64,000 nucleotides of DNA from Zeugodacus cucurbitae (Eukaryota > Arthropoda > Insecta > Diptera > Tephritidae): assembly GCF_028554725.1 (NCBI RefSeq), contig NC_071667.1, forward strand, positions 36,351,501-36,415,500, read 5' to 3'. This document shows positions 53,551 through 63,734 of this stretch, one piece after another. How positions within the stretch are numbered: the first letter of the stretch is position 1; every line of letters begins with the position of its first letter. The translations under genes were made by a program, and so were the position numbers. Under the pieces are notes generated by a model, which saw only the letters and a program-made list of their open reading frames with translations, did not search any database and was not told the DNA's origin.

Positions 53551-55707
53551 GCTCATGCGTAGTCTGCATGTCCAGCGCTCTTGCGCAGGTGGACCATGGA
53601 CTACCAATACGCTCCCATTCCGACGTCAATGTAGCTAGGGTACCCTCCTTTGCAAGCTTGTCCGCTATACAGTTACCAACGATCCCTCGGTGTCCGGGTA
53701 CCCACACTAGTCGGATCTCAAAAAAGCTAGAAGCTATTGATAAGGATTTAAGACACTCCTTAACTAGCACAGAGCGTACCGTCATCGAATCCAATGCCAG
53801 TATTGCCGCCCTGCTGTCGGAGTGAATACGTACCTCTCTATAGAGGTCACCATACGGAGCAGTGCGTCCACTGCCACTTTAATCGCAGCGACCTCTGCTT
53901 GGAAGAAACTACAGTAGTCAGGTAGCCTAAAGCTGGTATTGATAGAGAGCTTTCTGCAGAAAACTCCCCCACCCACCTTTCCCCTTAGCCTCGATCCATC
54001 CGTGAAAAAGCTGACTGCACTTCTCCTCCATTGACTTCTTCCTTCCCACATATCCCTCGTAGGTACATGTGCAGAGAAGAAACCTCTCGGGGATGGTTCC
54101 GCGGTGCAGTGGTCCAAGTAGTCAGGGATGCAATCGAACCGACGGAGAATTTCCCCTGCTTGGGACCGATCATATACTCAGCGTCTCTGAGTCTGACAGC
54201 GACCTTTGCCGCAGTGCATCTACCGGCGATATCCACAGGTGCGACGTGTAAGATAGCATTCAAAGCCATAGTTGGTGTTGTTCTTGGCGCTCCGCTGATT
54301 CCAATGAGAGCCGCTCTTTGGACACGTTCCAGCTGTTTAGCTAGTGTGACTTTCTCGAGTGCCCTCCACCAGACGACAACGCCATACAGCATTATAGGTT
54401 TATTAATGGTCTCATACAACCATAAAACCACTTTCGGTGAGGGGCCCCACCTTTTTCCAATAGCCCCTCTACAGGAATAGAGAGCTACCGAAGCCTTTCT
54501 TACCCTCTTCTCAATGTTCGGCTTCCATAAGAGCTTCCAATCAAGAATAAGCCCCAGGTATTTCACCTTGTCCGCAGGTTGCAGACTGGAGCCTCACATT
54601 GAGGGGAGAGTGGCATTAGGAATTTTATATCTTCTAGTGAATAAGACGAGTTCCGTTTTACTCGGGTTTATGGCCAAGCCACTTCTATGCGCCCAGCGGG
54701 TAACCACTTCTAGGTAACCTTGGGTCATCTCATAAACGGTATTCAGGAATTTACCTTTAACCAAAAGGGCTACATCATCAGCATAGGCCGTCACTCGATA
54801 GCCTTGATTTTCAAGTTCCCCCAGTAGGTCGTTCACTACCAGGATCCAGAGCAAAGGGTAGAGAACGCCGCCTTGCGGGGTACCCCTATTTACAGTCCGA
54901 AGCGCATTTGCACTTCCCCACTCTGCAAAGACAGTTCTGTCGCTGAGCAGACTGTAGATGAGATGCTTAAGGTTCGCTTCTACCCCAAAATCGTCTAATG
55001 CACCAATGACCGCTTCCGGTCTAACATTATTAAAGGCTCCCTCGATATCGAGGAAGGTACCTACCTCGTAATCATTATTTAAAAGGGCTTCCTCTATCCA
55101 CGACACTACAGAGTGTAAGGCGGTGTCCACCGACCTACCCTTACAGTAGGCGTGTTGAGCTTTAATAAGTTTATTTCTGGGGATTTTGCTCCCTTATGTA
55201 CAGATCCATGAGCCTCTCCAGCGTCTTCAAGAGGAACGAGGAGAGGCTAATAGGCCTGAAATCTTTTGCAGTAACATGAGAGCTTTTACCAGCCTTCGGG
55301 ATGAAAGACACCTTAACCTGCCTCCAAGCCTCCGGAATATGACCCAGTCTGACGCAGTTCGCGAAGATCGGGCCCAGCCAGCTGCATGATACCTTGGCCG
55401 CTCGCTGTAGCGGCGCAGGTATAATGCCATCTAGTCCGGGGGACTTGAAATGTTTGAAAGAGTTCAACGACCAGGTTAGGTGGCGATCATCCAGAAGGCT
55501 TTCGAAGGCGCTTTCACCCCCTTGAAGCTCTCCGAGGGAAGCTCTTTCCGCTATTTGGTTTTTTGGGAAATGAGCATCCAAAAGTAGCTTTAGTGGCTCC
55601 TCACTGCTCGAGGTCCACTCACCAGCACCGTTCCTCAAGTAACCCACGGATATTGGGCTCTTGGCCAGAATACGCCTAAATCTCGAGGACTCCTGGCAGC
55701 CCTCCAC
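53551..55707 (-). pseudogene. LOA-type LINE: reverse transcriptase and RNase H
   Basis: Non-LTR element, GC-richer than its neighbours. Frame 55707-55171 has the fingers part (FKSPGLDGIIPAPLQRAAKV and FIPKAGKSSHVTAKDFRPIS). After a shift, 55130-54594 has LDIEGAFNNVRPEAVIGAL (motif A), GTPQGGVLYPLLW and VTAYADDVALLVKGK (motif C). 54566-53985 is the thumb and connection (VKYLGLILDWKLLWKPNIE). RNase H follows: SFFTDGSRLRGKVGG (acid 1), QAEVAAIKVAVDALL (acid 2), SDSRAAILALDSM (acid 3) and WVPGHRGIVGNCIADKLAKE. A reverse transcriptase with a trailing RNase H and this sequence type suggest the LOA clade; I or R1 relatives are the alternative. It runs on in frame into BEL/Pao integrase. Confidence 0.8.
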
Positions 55708-56688
55708 GCTTTCGCAGTAGGCTCTTCAAGAAGACCGTTCTGCCTTCTTTATTTCGGACTTAAAAATGGCAAGTCCGACCTTATACAAAGCCCAGTCGTC
55801 AGCTAGACCACTTTTACGGGCTTTATTGAAGAATCTTCGACTAGAAGATCTGAGCTCCGAAAGTTCCGACGTCCACCAAAGAGGTTTCCCTTTGCCTTTC
55901 TGAGATCTCAGTGGACAGGAACTTTCAAGGGCTAACCTGCACCCAGAGCTGAAAACTTCGACACACTCATCAATCGCGTTGGCCGAGAGAACTGAGTCTC
56001 ATGGAGGCGCGGCCGGAAGAGCTGAGCGAAGCTTCCTGCAATATAGAACCAAATTTGTGTTCCTAAAGTTCCTAAAAGGTTTGCGTACTGGACAAGCTCT
56101 GTCCAGGTTGAAACTGATATACCTATGGTCCGAGAAGGAGTGATCATTGAGAACCTTCCACCCTGAGATCAAAGGTACGATGTCTCTAGATACCAAGGTA
56201 AGGTCGAGGACTTCCTCCCTACCCGCAGTCACGAACGTAGGGGAGTTCCCCCTATTGCATATAAATAAGTCAACACTACTAATAAAATCAAAGAGCGACT
56301 CACCTCTAACATTTATGTCCGAGCTTCCCCAGACCGTATGTCTCGAGTTGGCATCCGAGCTAATGATGGCGTTGACTCTCCTTCGCCTGGCCTCCCAGGG
56401 AGCCTCTCTCAGTAAAACGGGAGGTGGTTCCACCTCGTCGTCGTGCGGCATATAAGCCGAGATTAGCTAGAGTTCTCCGGCATCACCCTCCAATCTGGAG
56501 TCACAACGTCTCCGTTACTGAAATTGGGTAAAAGAAAAACGTTACACATTACGGACAAGCATGCGAACTCTGTGTCCGAGTGGGATGATGCCCGTTTGGG
56601 CATCAATTCCCTCCTCTCCCGCTCCTGGAGGTAGTGGGACATCAGATTTGGCATCGGTCGGGAGGACCCGAAGGACCACCTTTTTAGA
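55708..56688 (-). pseudogene. LOA-type LINE: endonuclease and linker
   Basis: Endonuclease C-terminal part: LISAYMPHDDEVEPPPV, AIISSDANSRHTVWGSSDIN (the DAN and the following HTVWGS are typical), GESLFDFISSVDLFICNRGN and FSDHRYISFNL. Then a stop near 55998 and a linker with GKPLWWTSELSELRSSSRRF and FNKARKSGLADDWALYK. The N-terminal side (56654-56463) is in another frame and the element is cut at 56688 by R copy 9. ORF1 is absent. Confidence 0.8.
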
Positions 56689-56689
56689 A

Positions 56690-57130
56690 TGGTGTTAACC
56701 CACTTTTAGTAATTTTCAACCTAACCTTTGTATGGGAGGTGGGCGTGGTTATTATCCTATTTCTTTCATTTTTGGACTGTATAAGGAAATGGGTAAAAAA
56801 ACGACTGCAGAAAGTTTGGTTTATATTGCTCTATTGGTTTCCGAGATATGTACAAAAAACCTATTTCAAAAAAAATATATCCGGATATGCCCCTTCCTAG
56901 TGCCATCCTTTGTACGAAATTTTACTTTTATAACTTTATTTATGACTTAGTTATGACATTTTATGTGTTTTCGGTTTCCGCCATTTTGTGGGCGTGGTAA
57001 TGGGCCTATTTCATTTTCATTACCAAGAGTCATTTTCAATACCAAGAGTGCTAAGGATCTTTTATTTCTGTGTGACACAAACAACCGTTATGTGAACATA
57101 ACTATAATACTCTGTGCAACATGTTACATG
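56690..57130 (+). repeat. R repeat, copy 9 (tail half)
   Basis: Starts within the family at GTTAACCCACTTTTAGTAAT and runs through GGGAGGTGGGCGTGGTTATT to the tail ATAATACTCTGTGCAACATG. It has lost the block with ACGGACAG repeats before the tail. Head absent. Confidence 0.8.
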
Positions 57131-57420
57131 AGTTACATATGTACATAAATATGAAGGTTTCTATTAATTCAATTAATATTTAAAACTAAATAACTTATTT
57201 TTATAATATATAGATAGTGAAAATAAGTTATTCGTCTTTTTTCAAAATGTTCTGATGGAGTCTCTCGCCTTTTTCGTTACTCGAGAAGTTGTGCAATTGT
57301 TATGCAATAATGTATTATTTCTTATTATTCTTCTTCTTTATTTATTCCGCTTTATCACTTGCTGTAGATGAGTTTGCGTCGTAAAGACATGGTACAAACG
57401 AAATTCAGGCTGTTTTGAAA
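57131..57420. other. AT-rich spacer
   Basis: No gene or repeat recognised. The next feature is a Helentron 3' end. Confidence 0.4.
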
Positions 57421-57437
57421 AAAAAACCGAGTGGGGT

Positions 57438-57454
57438 TGCACTCCGGGAGTGCA
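57438..57454 (-). repeat. Hairpin near a Helentron 3' end
   Basis: TGCACTCCGGGAGTGCA is a perfect 8-bp stem around one base. On the minus strand it lies about 215 bp downstream of the endonuclease stop and is followed by a T-run, as Helentron 3' hairpins often are (family knowledge). A related segment, GTGCCTAACGC..CCATAA..AAGTTTTCACTTC, flanks it and recurs at about 60397-60433. Confidence 0.55.
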
Positions 57455-57659
57455 GGCAGAAGTGAAAACTTGAATTTATGGGCGTTAGGCACTTTTTTGG
57501 GTGAGCATTTTTAGGTGCATGAGAAATTGTATATAAAAAATCAAGTTTATCAAAGCAATGTGGGCACTTTTTGAATGGACATGAAGTATAATAATATAGA
57601 AACTATATTCGAAGGAAGTGGTTTTATTTAAATGAGTAAATATTATTAAATTGTAAATA

Positions 57660-58445
57660 CAAAATTTATCAATTCTCATCCATTATTTCAACAACTCTTA
57701 CATCAGCATTTTCATCATTATTATCAGGATTTTCATCAAATTCTAAAACTGAAACAATAGGTCTATGGTAATTAAGATATGAAATGAGCAATTTTGATTT
57801 AAATCTATTTATATATCTTGTGAATACTGCATCAATAGTAGTTTTGTATTTTGTTATGCTAAGATTGCGATCATTGGACATCGTTAAATCAAATTCTTCA
57901 TATAAAAATTCAATTCATTATTGATTTTTGACAGTTTATGTTGAAATCTCCACTCAAAATCATAGGATAATGATCAAATCTTCTATTATTTTTCATCATA
58001 AATAGTGCGGAAGCAGCTTTAGAATAAATAAATAAATTTGAATACAAGAACTCTCGTATTGCTTGTAAAGACTGTTTTGGTGAAATATAAACGGCAGCCA
58101 TTATTGCTGTTTGTCCATTAGAATGGCATTGGGAAATACATATATCACCACTATTCGAAGCATTAGTGCTAAACATACTGGTATATCTCGCATGCACTTC
58201 CAAATGATCTGTAGAAAATGTGGCCCTAGTATCATCGGACCGATGATAAATAGCCACCCCACCTGCTGGACGATTGTCTCTTTTGAAACTTGCTATAATG
58301 TTGAAATTTGGAATGTCAATGGTTTCTTCGTTACTCACATGAGTTTCTGATAATATTAACACACTCATTTTCTTAACAAGAGCATCAACTGATAGGTCAT
58401 GTACATGTCATCGTAAGCTTTGACAATTGAATGAAAAAATAGATA
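57660..58445 (-). pseudogene. Helentron E endonuclease domain
   Basis: Apurinic-type endonuclease at the C-terminus of a Helitron-like protein. Upstream text reads LSIFSFNCQSLR with a stop, then HVHDLSVDALVKK. The frame from 58368 has MSVLILSETHVSNEETIDIP, RPAGGVAIYHRSDD, AAVYISPKQSLQAIREFLYS and MILSGDFNINCQKS. After a one-base shift comes MSNDRNLSITKYKTTIDAVF and LISYLNYHRPIVSVLEFDEN, ending at 57669. The order and motifs fit Helentron endonucleases, but the sequence differs from Helentrons A and C, so it is another family. One stop and one shift. Upstream helicase absent. Confidence 0.75.
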
Positions 58446-58540
58446 ACCATTTTCTGTAGAAATTAAATCAATAAATGTCAAATGAAATATTTAAATAAAT
58501 AAATTTTCCATTTAATATTCATTTATAAAATAAATATAAA

Positions 58541-59746
58541 CAAGTAAGGAAGGGCTAAGTTCGGGTGTAACCGAACATTTTATACTCTCGCAATTTATTT
58601 ATTTAACTTTATTTATATTATATAATACACAATTTGACCCACATATTCGTCATATATATTGTTTAAAGTCCATTGAAAGTTGGAAACCATAATATTAGGT
58701 TAGAAGCACCGAGGTCCTCGTGTTCGATATATGGGGCCTTGAAAACCTATGGTCCGATTTCGGCGATTTTTAGAATGGGGCTGCCACACTATTAACATAG
58801 TATTTGTGCAAAGTTCTGCACCGATATCTTCACTAATACTTACTTTATACATATATTGTAAAGTAAACGATTCAGATTGTCAGATAGGAAGTAGGCGTGG
58901 TTGTGAAGCGATTTGGCCTATTTTTACAACATATCATTGGGATGTAAGGAAACTATTACAAACCAAGTTTCATTGAAATCGGTCGAGTAGTTCCTGAGAT
59001 ATGGTTTTTGACCCATAAGTGAGCGACGCCACGCCCATTTTCCATTTTGTAAAAAAATCTGAGTGCAGCTTTCATCTGCCATTTCTTATGTGAAATTTAG
59101 AGTCTCTGTCGTTTTTCGTTAGTGAGTTAACCCACTTTTAGTAATTTTCAGCCTAACATTTGTATGGGAGGTGGGCGTGGTTATGATCCGATTTCATTCA
59201 TTTTTGGACTGTATTAGGAAGTGGCTAAAAAAGACGACTAAAAAAAGTTTGGTTTATATAGCTCTATTTATTTGCGAGATATATACAAAAAACCTATTTG
59301 GGGGCGGGGTCACGCCCACTTTTTAAAAACAATTACATCCAAATGTGCCCCTCCCTAATAGGATCCTATGTTCCAAATTTCATTTTCATAACTTTATTTA
59401 TGGCTTAGTTATGACACTGTATAGGTTTTCGGTTTCCGCCATTTTGTGGGCGTAGCAGTGGACCGATTTTGCCCATTTTCGAAAGCAACCTTCTCAGGGT
59501 GCCAAGGAACATATGTTCCAAGTTTCATTAAGATATCTTAATTTTTACTCAAGTAAAAGTACAGACGGACAGACGGACGGACGGACAGACGGACGGACAG
59601 ACATCCGGATTTCAAATCCACTCGTCATCCTGATCATTTATGTATAGTTAACCCCATATCTAGCTCATATATTTCTTGGTGACACAAATAACCGTTAGGT
59701 GAACAAAACTATTATACTCTGTGTAACAGGTTGCGAGAGTATAAAA
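58541..59746 (+). repeat. R repeat, copy 10 (most complete, reference copy)
   Basis: About 1.2 kb. The head is CAAGTAAGGAAGGGCTAAG followed by a hairpin (GTTCGG..CCGAAC). TTTTATACTCTCGCAA at 58578-58593 is matched by its exact inverse at 59731-59746, a 16-bp inverted repeat. Internal landmarks are GGTCGAGTAGTTCCTGAGAT, GTTAACCCACTTTTAGTAAT, GGGAGGTGGGCGTGGTTATG, GGGGCGGGGTCACGCCC and a GGAC/AGAC microsatellite at 59567-59602. No coding capacity. The type (non-autonomous DNA element or something else) is undecided. Confidence 0.85.
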
Positions 59747-60998
59747 ACTCTCAATCTTGTCTGTCGCGGGGGCACGAACGAATTCCCATGCAAAGACTGC
59801 GTATAGTATACATATATTATAAGAATACACGCGGTGTATATCAGAGAACTGCAATTATTCCATTTTTTGAGTCATTGGTTGAGTAACATAAAAAATAGTA
59901 TTAGTGCATATAAGTCAAAACTCATCAAACACTAATATCCACTAAAACACATTTAGGCACAGCACACAAAGCGAGAGTATGAATAATGAGTAAGTTTCTC
60001 TTGATACGTTTCGTTGAAGTGCTCAATTGTCTCATGAGACAATAATTCAGTCAAGCTAAACCAAAATGAGCTATACCACCAAAAAAACACCAGGAGTATA
60101 GCTGAATGAATAAAGTGATACGAATATGATCAATGAATAAGTGAGTAAAATCAAATTGTTACTATAAACTCATTTGAGTCATAAATTGACGGCACATATA
60201 AGTATAGAAATACTATGAGTTTTTTTGGTTTCGTGGAAATGAGTCTTAGTCATTTGTGATATTAGTATTAGTACTCATTAGCACTAATTTATTTGGCTCA
60301 TGAGTTAGTGCACTAATTTCATTAGTACTCAATCTGGTATATATCTGTGCAAATTCTCAGCTGTCGCGAAAACGGCGTAAAATGCTCATCCACAAATGTG
60401 CCTAACGCGCCATAAGAAGTTTTCACTTCAAAAATACTTTCGCAGAAGATATTCAGAGTGGTAAATAACTTTATCAATTTCTAAAGCAATTTCGCAATAA
60501 ATCCAGGGCAATTAGTGCCACGAATTACTTTAGCACAGTAACACCAAAAAAAAAATTGATGATGAATTGACCGACGCAATATAAAATCAACAAAACAGCT
60601 TTAGCAGTCATGAAAATTCACTTAACACAAATACATATGTAGTAATGAGATCCAAATAAACCCATTTCATATCTCTACAAATGCCATTGATTTATTTTAA
60701 AATTATTATTATTTTTATTATTTTAAAATTAAAAATTTCCAGAGTGAAAGCAAGTGGGAAGAGTTGCTGACTATAAGTATACTGACAATTTTTGGATAGT
60801 CATTCTTTCGAGCATGCGTTCTCTTGTATGAATACAATTAAAAGTAAAATAAGAACCCAACTAAGAAATGAGTATTTAAAGCCTAGTTAAAAACTTAAGA
60901 AACAAGTTATTAACCAAATTTATCTAAACTCTCTAAAACCATTCTATTATTCATCATTGATTGTTATTAAAAATTAATAAATTGTTTTAATTTTACAG
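59747..60998. other. AT-rich intergenic DNA
   Basis: No transposon protein recognised. ATTGTCTCATGAGACAAT at 60026-60043 is a perfect palindrome, and ATTAGTACTCATTAGCAC-type words recur at 60240-60335. A segment at 60397-60433 resembles the Helentron E 3' region in inverse orientation. The right end could be an intron or 5' flank of the candidate gene at 60999; TTAATTTTACAG at 60987-60998 is a good splice acceptor. Confidence 0.4.
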
Positions 60999-61715
60999 GT
61001 TACAGTATAAAACTAAAGATGCCATTCCAAGAAAACGATATTATATTCCAAAACGCCTTTAAAGTGAAAATAGCAAGGATTATTACGGACACCACAACCA
61101 AAGATATACTTCAAATTTCAGTTGATGTCATTAGCGAAAGTTTAGTCGGCCAAATTTTCTCAATTTTAATTAGTAATTGTGGTATACCATGTAGTGCTGC
61201 TAGATCCACCGTTATGAGACCCTTACTACCATATATTGGAGATACCATTACTTTTTTGTTGCCATTAATGCAGGATGTCTCCAACAAGCGCCAAAAATTT
61301 AAGTGCGACGGTAATTTTTAACTTTTATTATTTACATCCTATAATCGTATGAATGTATTTCATATTTCGTATAGCCATGTATTTATAATCCAGCAAGTCC
61401 CGCCCTATACGCTATTGATGTTGTAATAGTAGATAGATTGTTTATTGTAAATCAAATTATTCCTTTGACAGTTTTAATATCTTGCTTAATATCTAACCAT
61501 TATATAGGGGGATTGGTAAGTTTAATTTCCAATTATCATTTCCCAAAGTATTTCAAAACCTGATTATATTTTGAAATATTAAGTGCCCCCCTTTAAGTAC
61601 GTTTCCCGCTGACAATATTTTGCGGCATCGTGTTTTCTCTAAATTTACATATAAAATTCCCCGCTTAAGAGCATCCGCAATATCACATTTTATTGAATGC
61701 ATTCGTTACTTTTAA
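60999..61715 (+). CDS. Candidate three-exon gene, function unknown
   Basis: Three open segments join in phase through consensus-like splice sites. Exon one runs 60999-61310 (acceptor ACAG before it, Met at 61019, donor GTAATT). Exon two is 61394-61515 (acceptor CCAG, donor GTAAGT). Exon three is 61584-61715 (acceptor TAAG, stop TAA at 61713). From the Met at 61019 this gives 181 codons; the frame is also open upstream to the acceptor, so earlier exons may exist. The protein starts MPFQENDIIFQNAFKVKI. A hydrophobic stretch in exon two (AIDVVIVDRLFIVNQIIPLT) could cross a membrane. The end reads LRASAISHFIECIRYF. Introns would be 83 and 68 bp. I recognise no domain, and no transposon family; it could be a host gene or a chance chain. 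Confidence 0.4.
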
Positions 61716-62046
61716 AATATGATTTCACGATTTCATACGAGCCGTAATGGTGGTGAATACCAAAATTAGTATACATACCCAACATACCTGAATACACATG
61801 TACAGTTAATGTACTGTGTATAATATTTTTGTTCACTTGTGTTTGGGTTGTTGTCGTATTTCAGCGATAACTTTAGTAAAACGTAAGATATCCCTGCATT
61901 GTAGAATTTTCTGCCCGTCTGACCATTCAGCCATTTGGTCAATCAAAAATTAAAAAAAAAAATCTTGAAATATTTATAAATCTTGGTACACTTAACCTTT
62001 GGGACTATCAGAAGGTTGGAATTGTGATGTAATTTTAATAAGATAA
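61716..62046. other. Spacer, nothing recognised
   Basis: AT-rich DNA between the candidate gene and a LINE 3' end. No clear polyadenylation signal close to 61715. Confidence 0.4.
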
Positions 62047-62493
62047 CACAATTTTTTTTCATACATTTCTTTATTTATTGAATCTGCTCTTTGGAGCCCA
62101 ACAATAAGTTATAAAATCTTAATTCTAATTAAAACTAGACAAGCTCAACCAATTGATTGAGTTGTTTTGGTGAAACGTTGCTACTCAGTGTGCTGACAAA
62201 TCTCTTCTTTTTAGACGTGAGTGATTACAAGAATGTAATAAAGCATTAGCCAATGGGTTTGGGTGATCTCGGTGTTTGGATAAATATTTGTTTCTGCTGT
62301 TCTCTACTTCTTTCTTTACCATGAGAATACCAAAATCTTTATGGATATTTTCATTACGCATGTACCATGGTGAGCACGTGATTGTTCTAAGCATTTTTGG
62401 TTGGAATCTCTGAATTATATCGATATTGGTTGCACAGGTCGTACCACACAGTTGGATGTCGTACATCCAAATCGGCTTTATTACCGCGTTATA
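62047..62493 (-). pseudogene. Jockey-A family LINE, 3' end
   Basis: C-terminal 93 codons of ORF2 (62466-62185): CGTTCATNIDIIQRF-like start, then MLRTITCSPWYMRNENIHKD and KYLSKHRDHPNPLANALLHS, ending RRDLSAH. The 3' untranslated part runs to 62047 with TTTATT (AATAAA on the coding strand). It closely matches 26520-26905 but keeps a 16-residue stretch deleted there. It is cut at the TA at 62492-62493 by a Tc1-like element. Confidence 0.85.
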
Positions 62494-63730
62494 CAGAGGT
62501 AGTCAAAATTATTTACACATCGGACGTTTTTTACAAGTTTCACAGAAAAAGCACTTGCTTGTTGTTGCAGGGTAACAAAATGATGTTGTTGTAAACCCTG
62601 TTTTATTCCTGAGGGAATTAAGTCAGTTTGGCAAGAATAGCTAGAAATTTGGCGGATATATAAGCAAATGAACTGAAGACTCTCAGTAGTCAAAAGTATT
62701 TACACACATTTTTTTGCGTCAATAGTATTAACACGCGGCGATTTAGCCTTTATCCTTGGATTTGGTTATGCAAGAGTAGTAATTGGATTCTATTGCATTC
62801 ATAACAACCTAACTCAGCCTTAAAATATAAAAATTGGTAAATAAAATGTCGAAAACAAAGGAATTATCGATTATATCTAGATTGGAGACAGTTACTAAGT
62901 TTAAGACTGGGGTTTCGGCTTCGGAGTTAGTTAAAATTTATAGAATTTGATGGAATACTGTTTATAATCTTATTAAAAAGAAGGAGACGAACAATTGCAA
63001 GGATACTTTAAAGAGAACAGGCCAGAAAACTGTGATAACTGATAATGCAGAAAATTAGTAGGAACTGTCTTACAAAATCCCACAATTAGTCCTGTTAATA
63101 TTGCAGTAGCATCGAATCAGCATATTGCTTGAACAGTCAATGATGCTACACTGCTAAGGACATTTAAAAATAGTAACATAAATACTTACGTTGTGTATAA
63201 AGTTGACCACTTTCGAATCCAAAAAAGCTTTATTTCCGAAACCAAAAAAGCGATATGCCTCTCAGATTGCATCCTAAAGGTTGTCGTGGGCAGATAAGGC
63301 TAAATTTTAGTTCCAGGGCTTCTTTAGTAAACGCTTTATGCATTTACCACGTGAAATGAAGAATAATGCAGTTTAGACGCTAAATAGTGTCGGGAGTGAC
63401 ATTATGATTTTTTGGGAAATTTTTCTTACTTCTGTTTTGGAGATTTGGTATTAATTTAGGGACCCTAAATCATCCGGATATATCAGAATTCACATAGCCA
63501 TGTCATTGTAGAGGTCCGTCGGCCTTTTCCAACTATTGACAATATTTTACAACAGGACAATACTCCATTTCATGAAGGATCTTTACATACAAAAGTTTTA
63601 AATGAAGCAAGTCAAGTTGACCTCCGCACAGCCCTGACCAAAACTTTAGTCAAAATGGTTGGTCTTTCGTTAAATATCAGAGGACAATTGATATAAAAAA
63701 ATCAAATGCTCTCCTAATACTTTTGATGCT
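62494..63730 (+). mobile_element. Decayed Tc1-like element with direct repeats in its terminal region
   Basis: Left end CAGAGGTAGTCAAAATTATT directly follows a TA. A related motif, CAGTAGTCAAAAGTATTTAC, recurs at 62684, an inner copy as in terminal repeats of the IR/DR type. The transposase begins at the Met at 62846: KTKELSIISRLETVTKFKTG (helix-turn-helix) up to a stop in frame. Later readable pieces are TVLQNPTISPVNIAVAS, ADKAKF and LQQDNTPFHEGS at about 63551-63585 (second catalytic Asp). Many stops. The right end near 63712-63730 (TAATACTTTTGATGCTAT) is a weak inverse match of the left end. Confidence 0.75.
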
Positions 63731-63734
63731 ATAA

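Noticed and set aside
56732..56950. Recurring small frames inside R repeats (also 30231, 13288, 14649, 48506)
   Set aside because: They recur because the DNA repeats; they have no domain, differ in length, and are broken in most copies.
60026..60043. Perfect palindrome ATTGTCTCATGAGACAAT as an operator or element end
   Set aside because: A single 18-bp palindrome in AT-rich DNA with no partner or neighbouring gene start; not enough to call a site.
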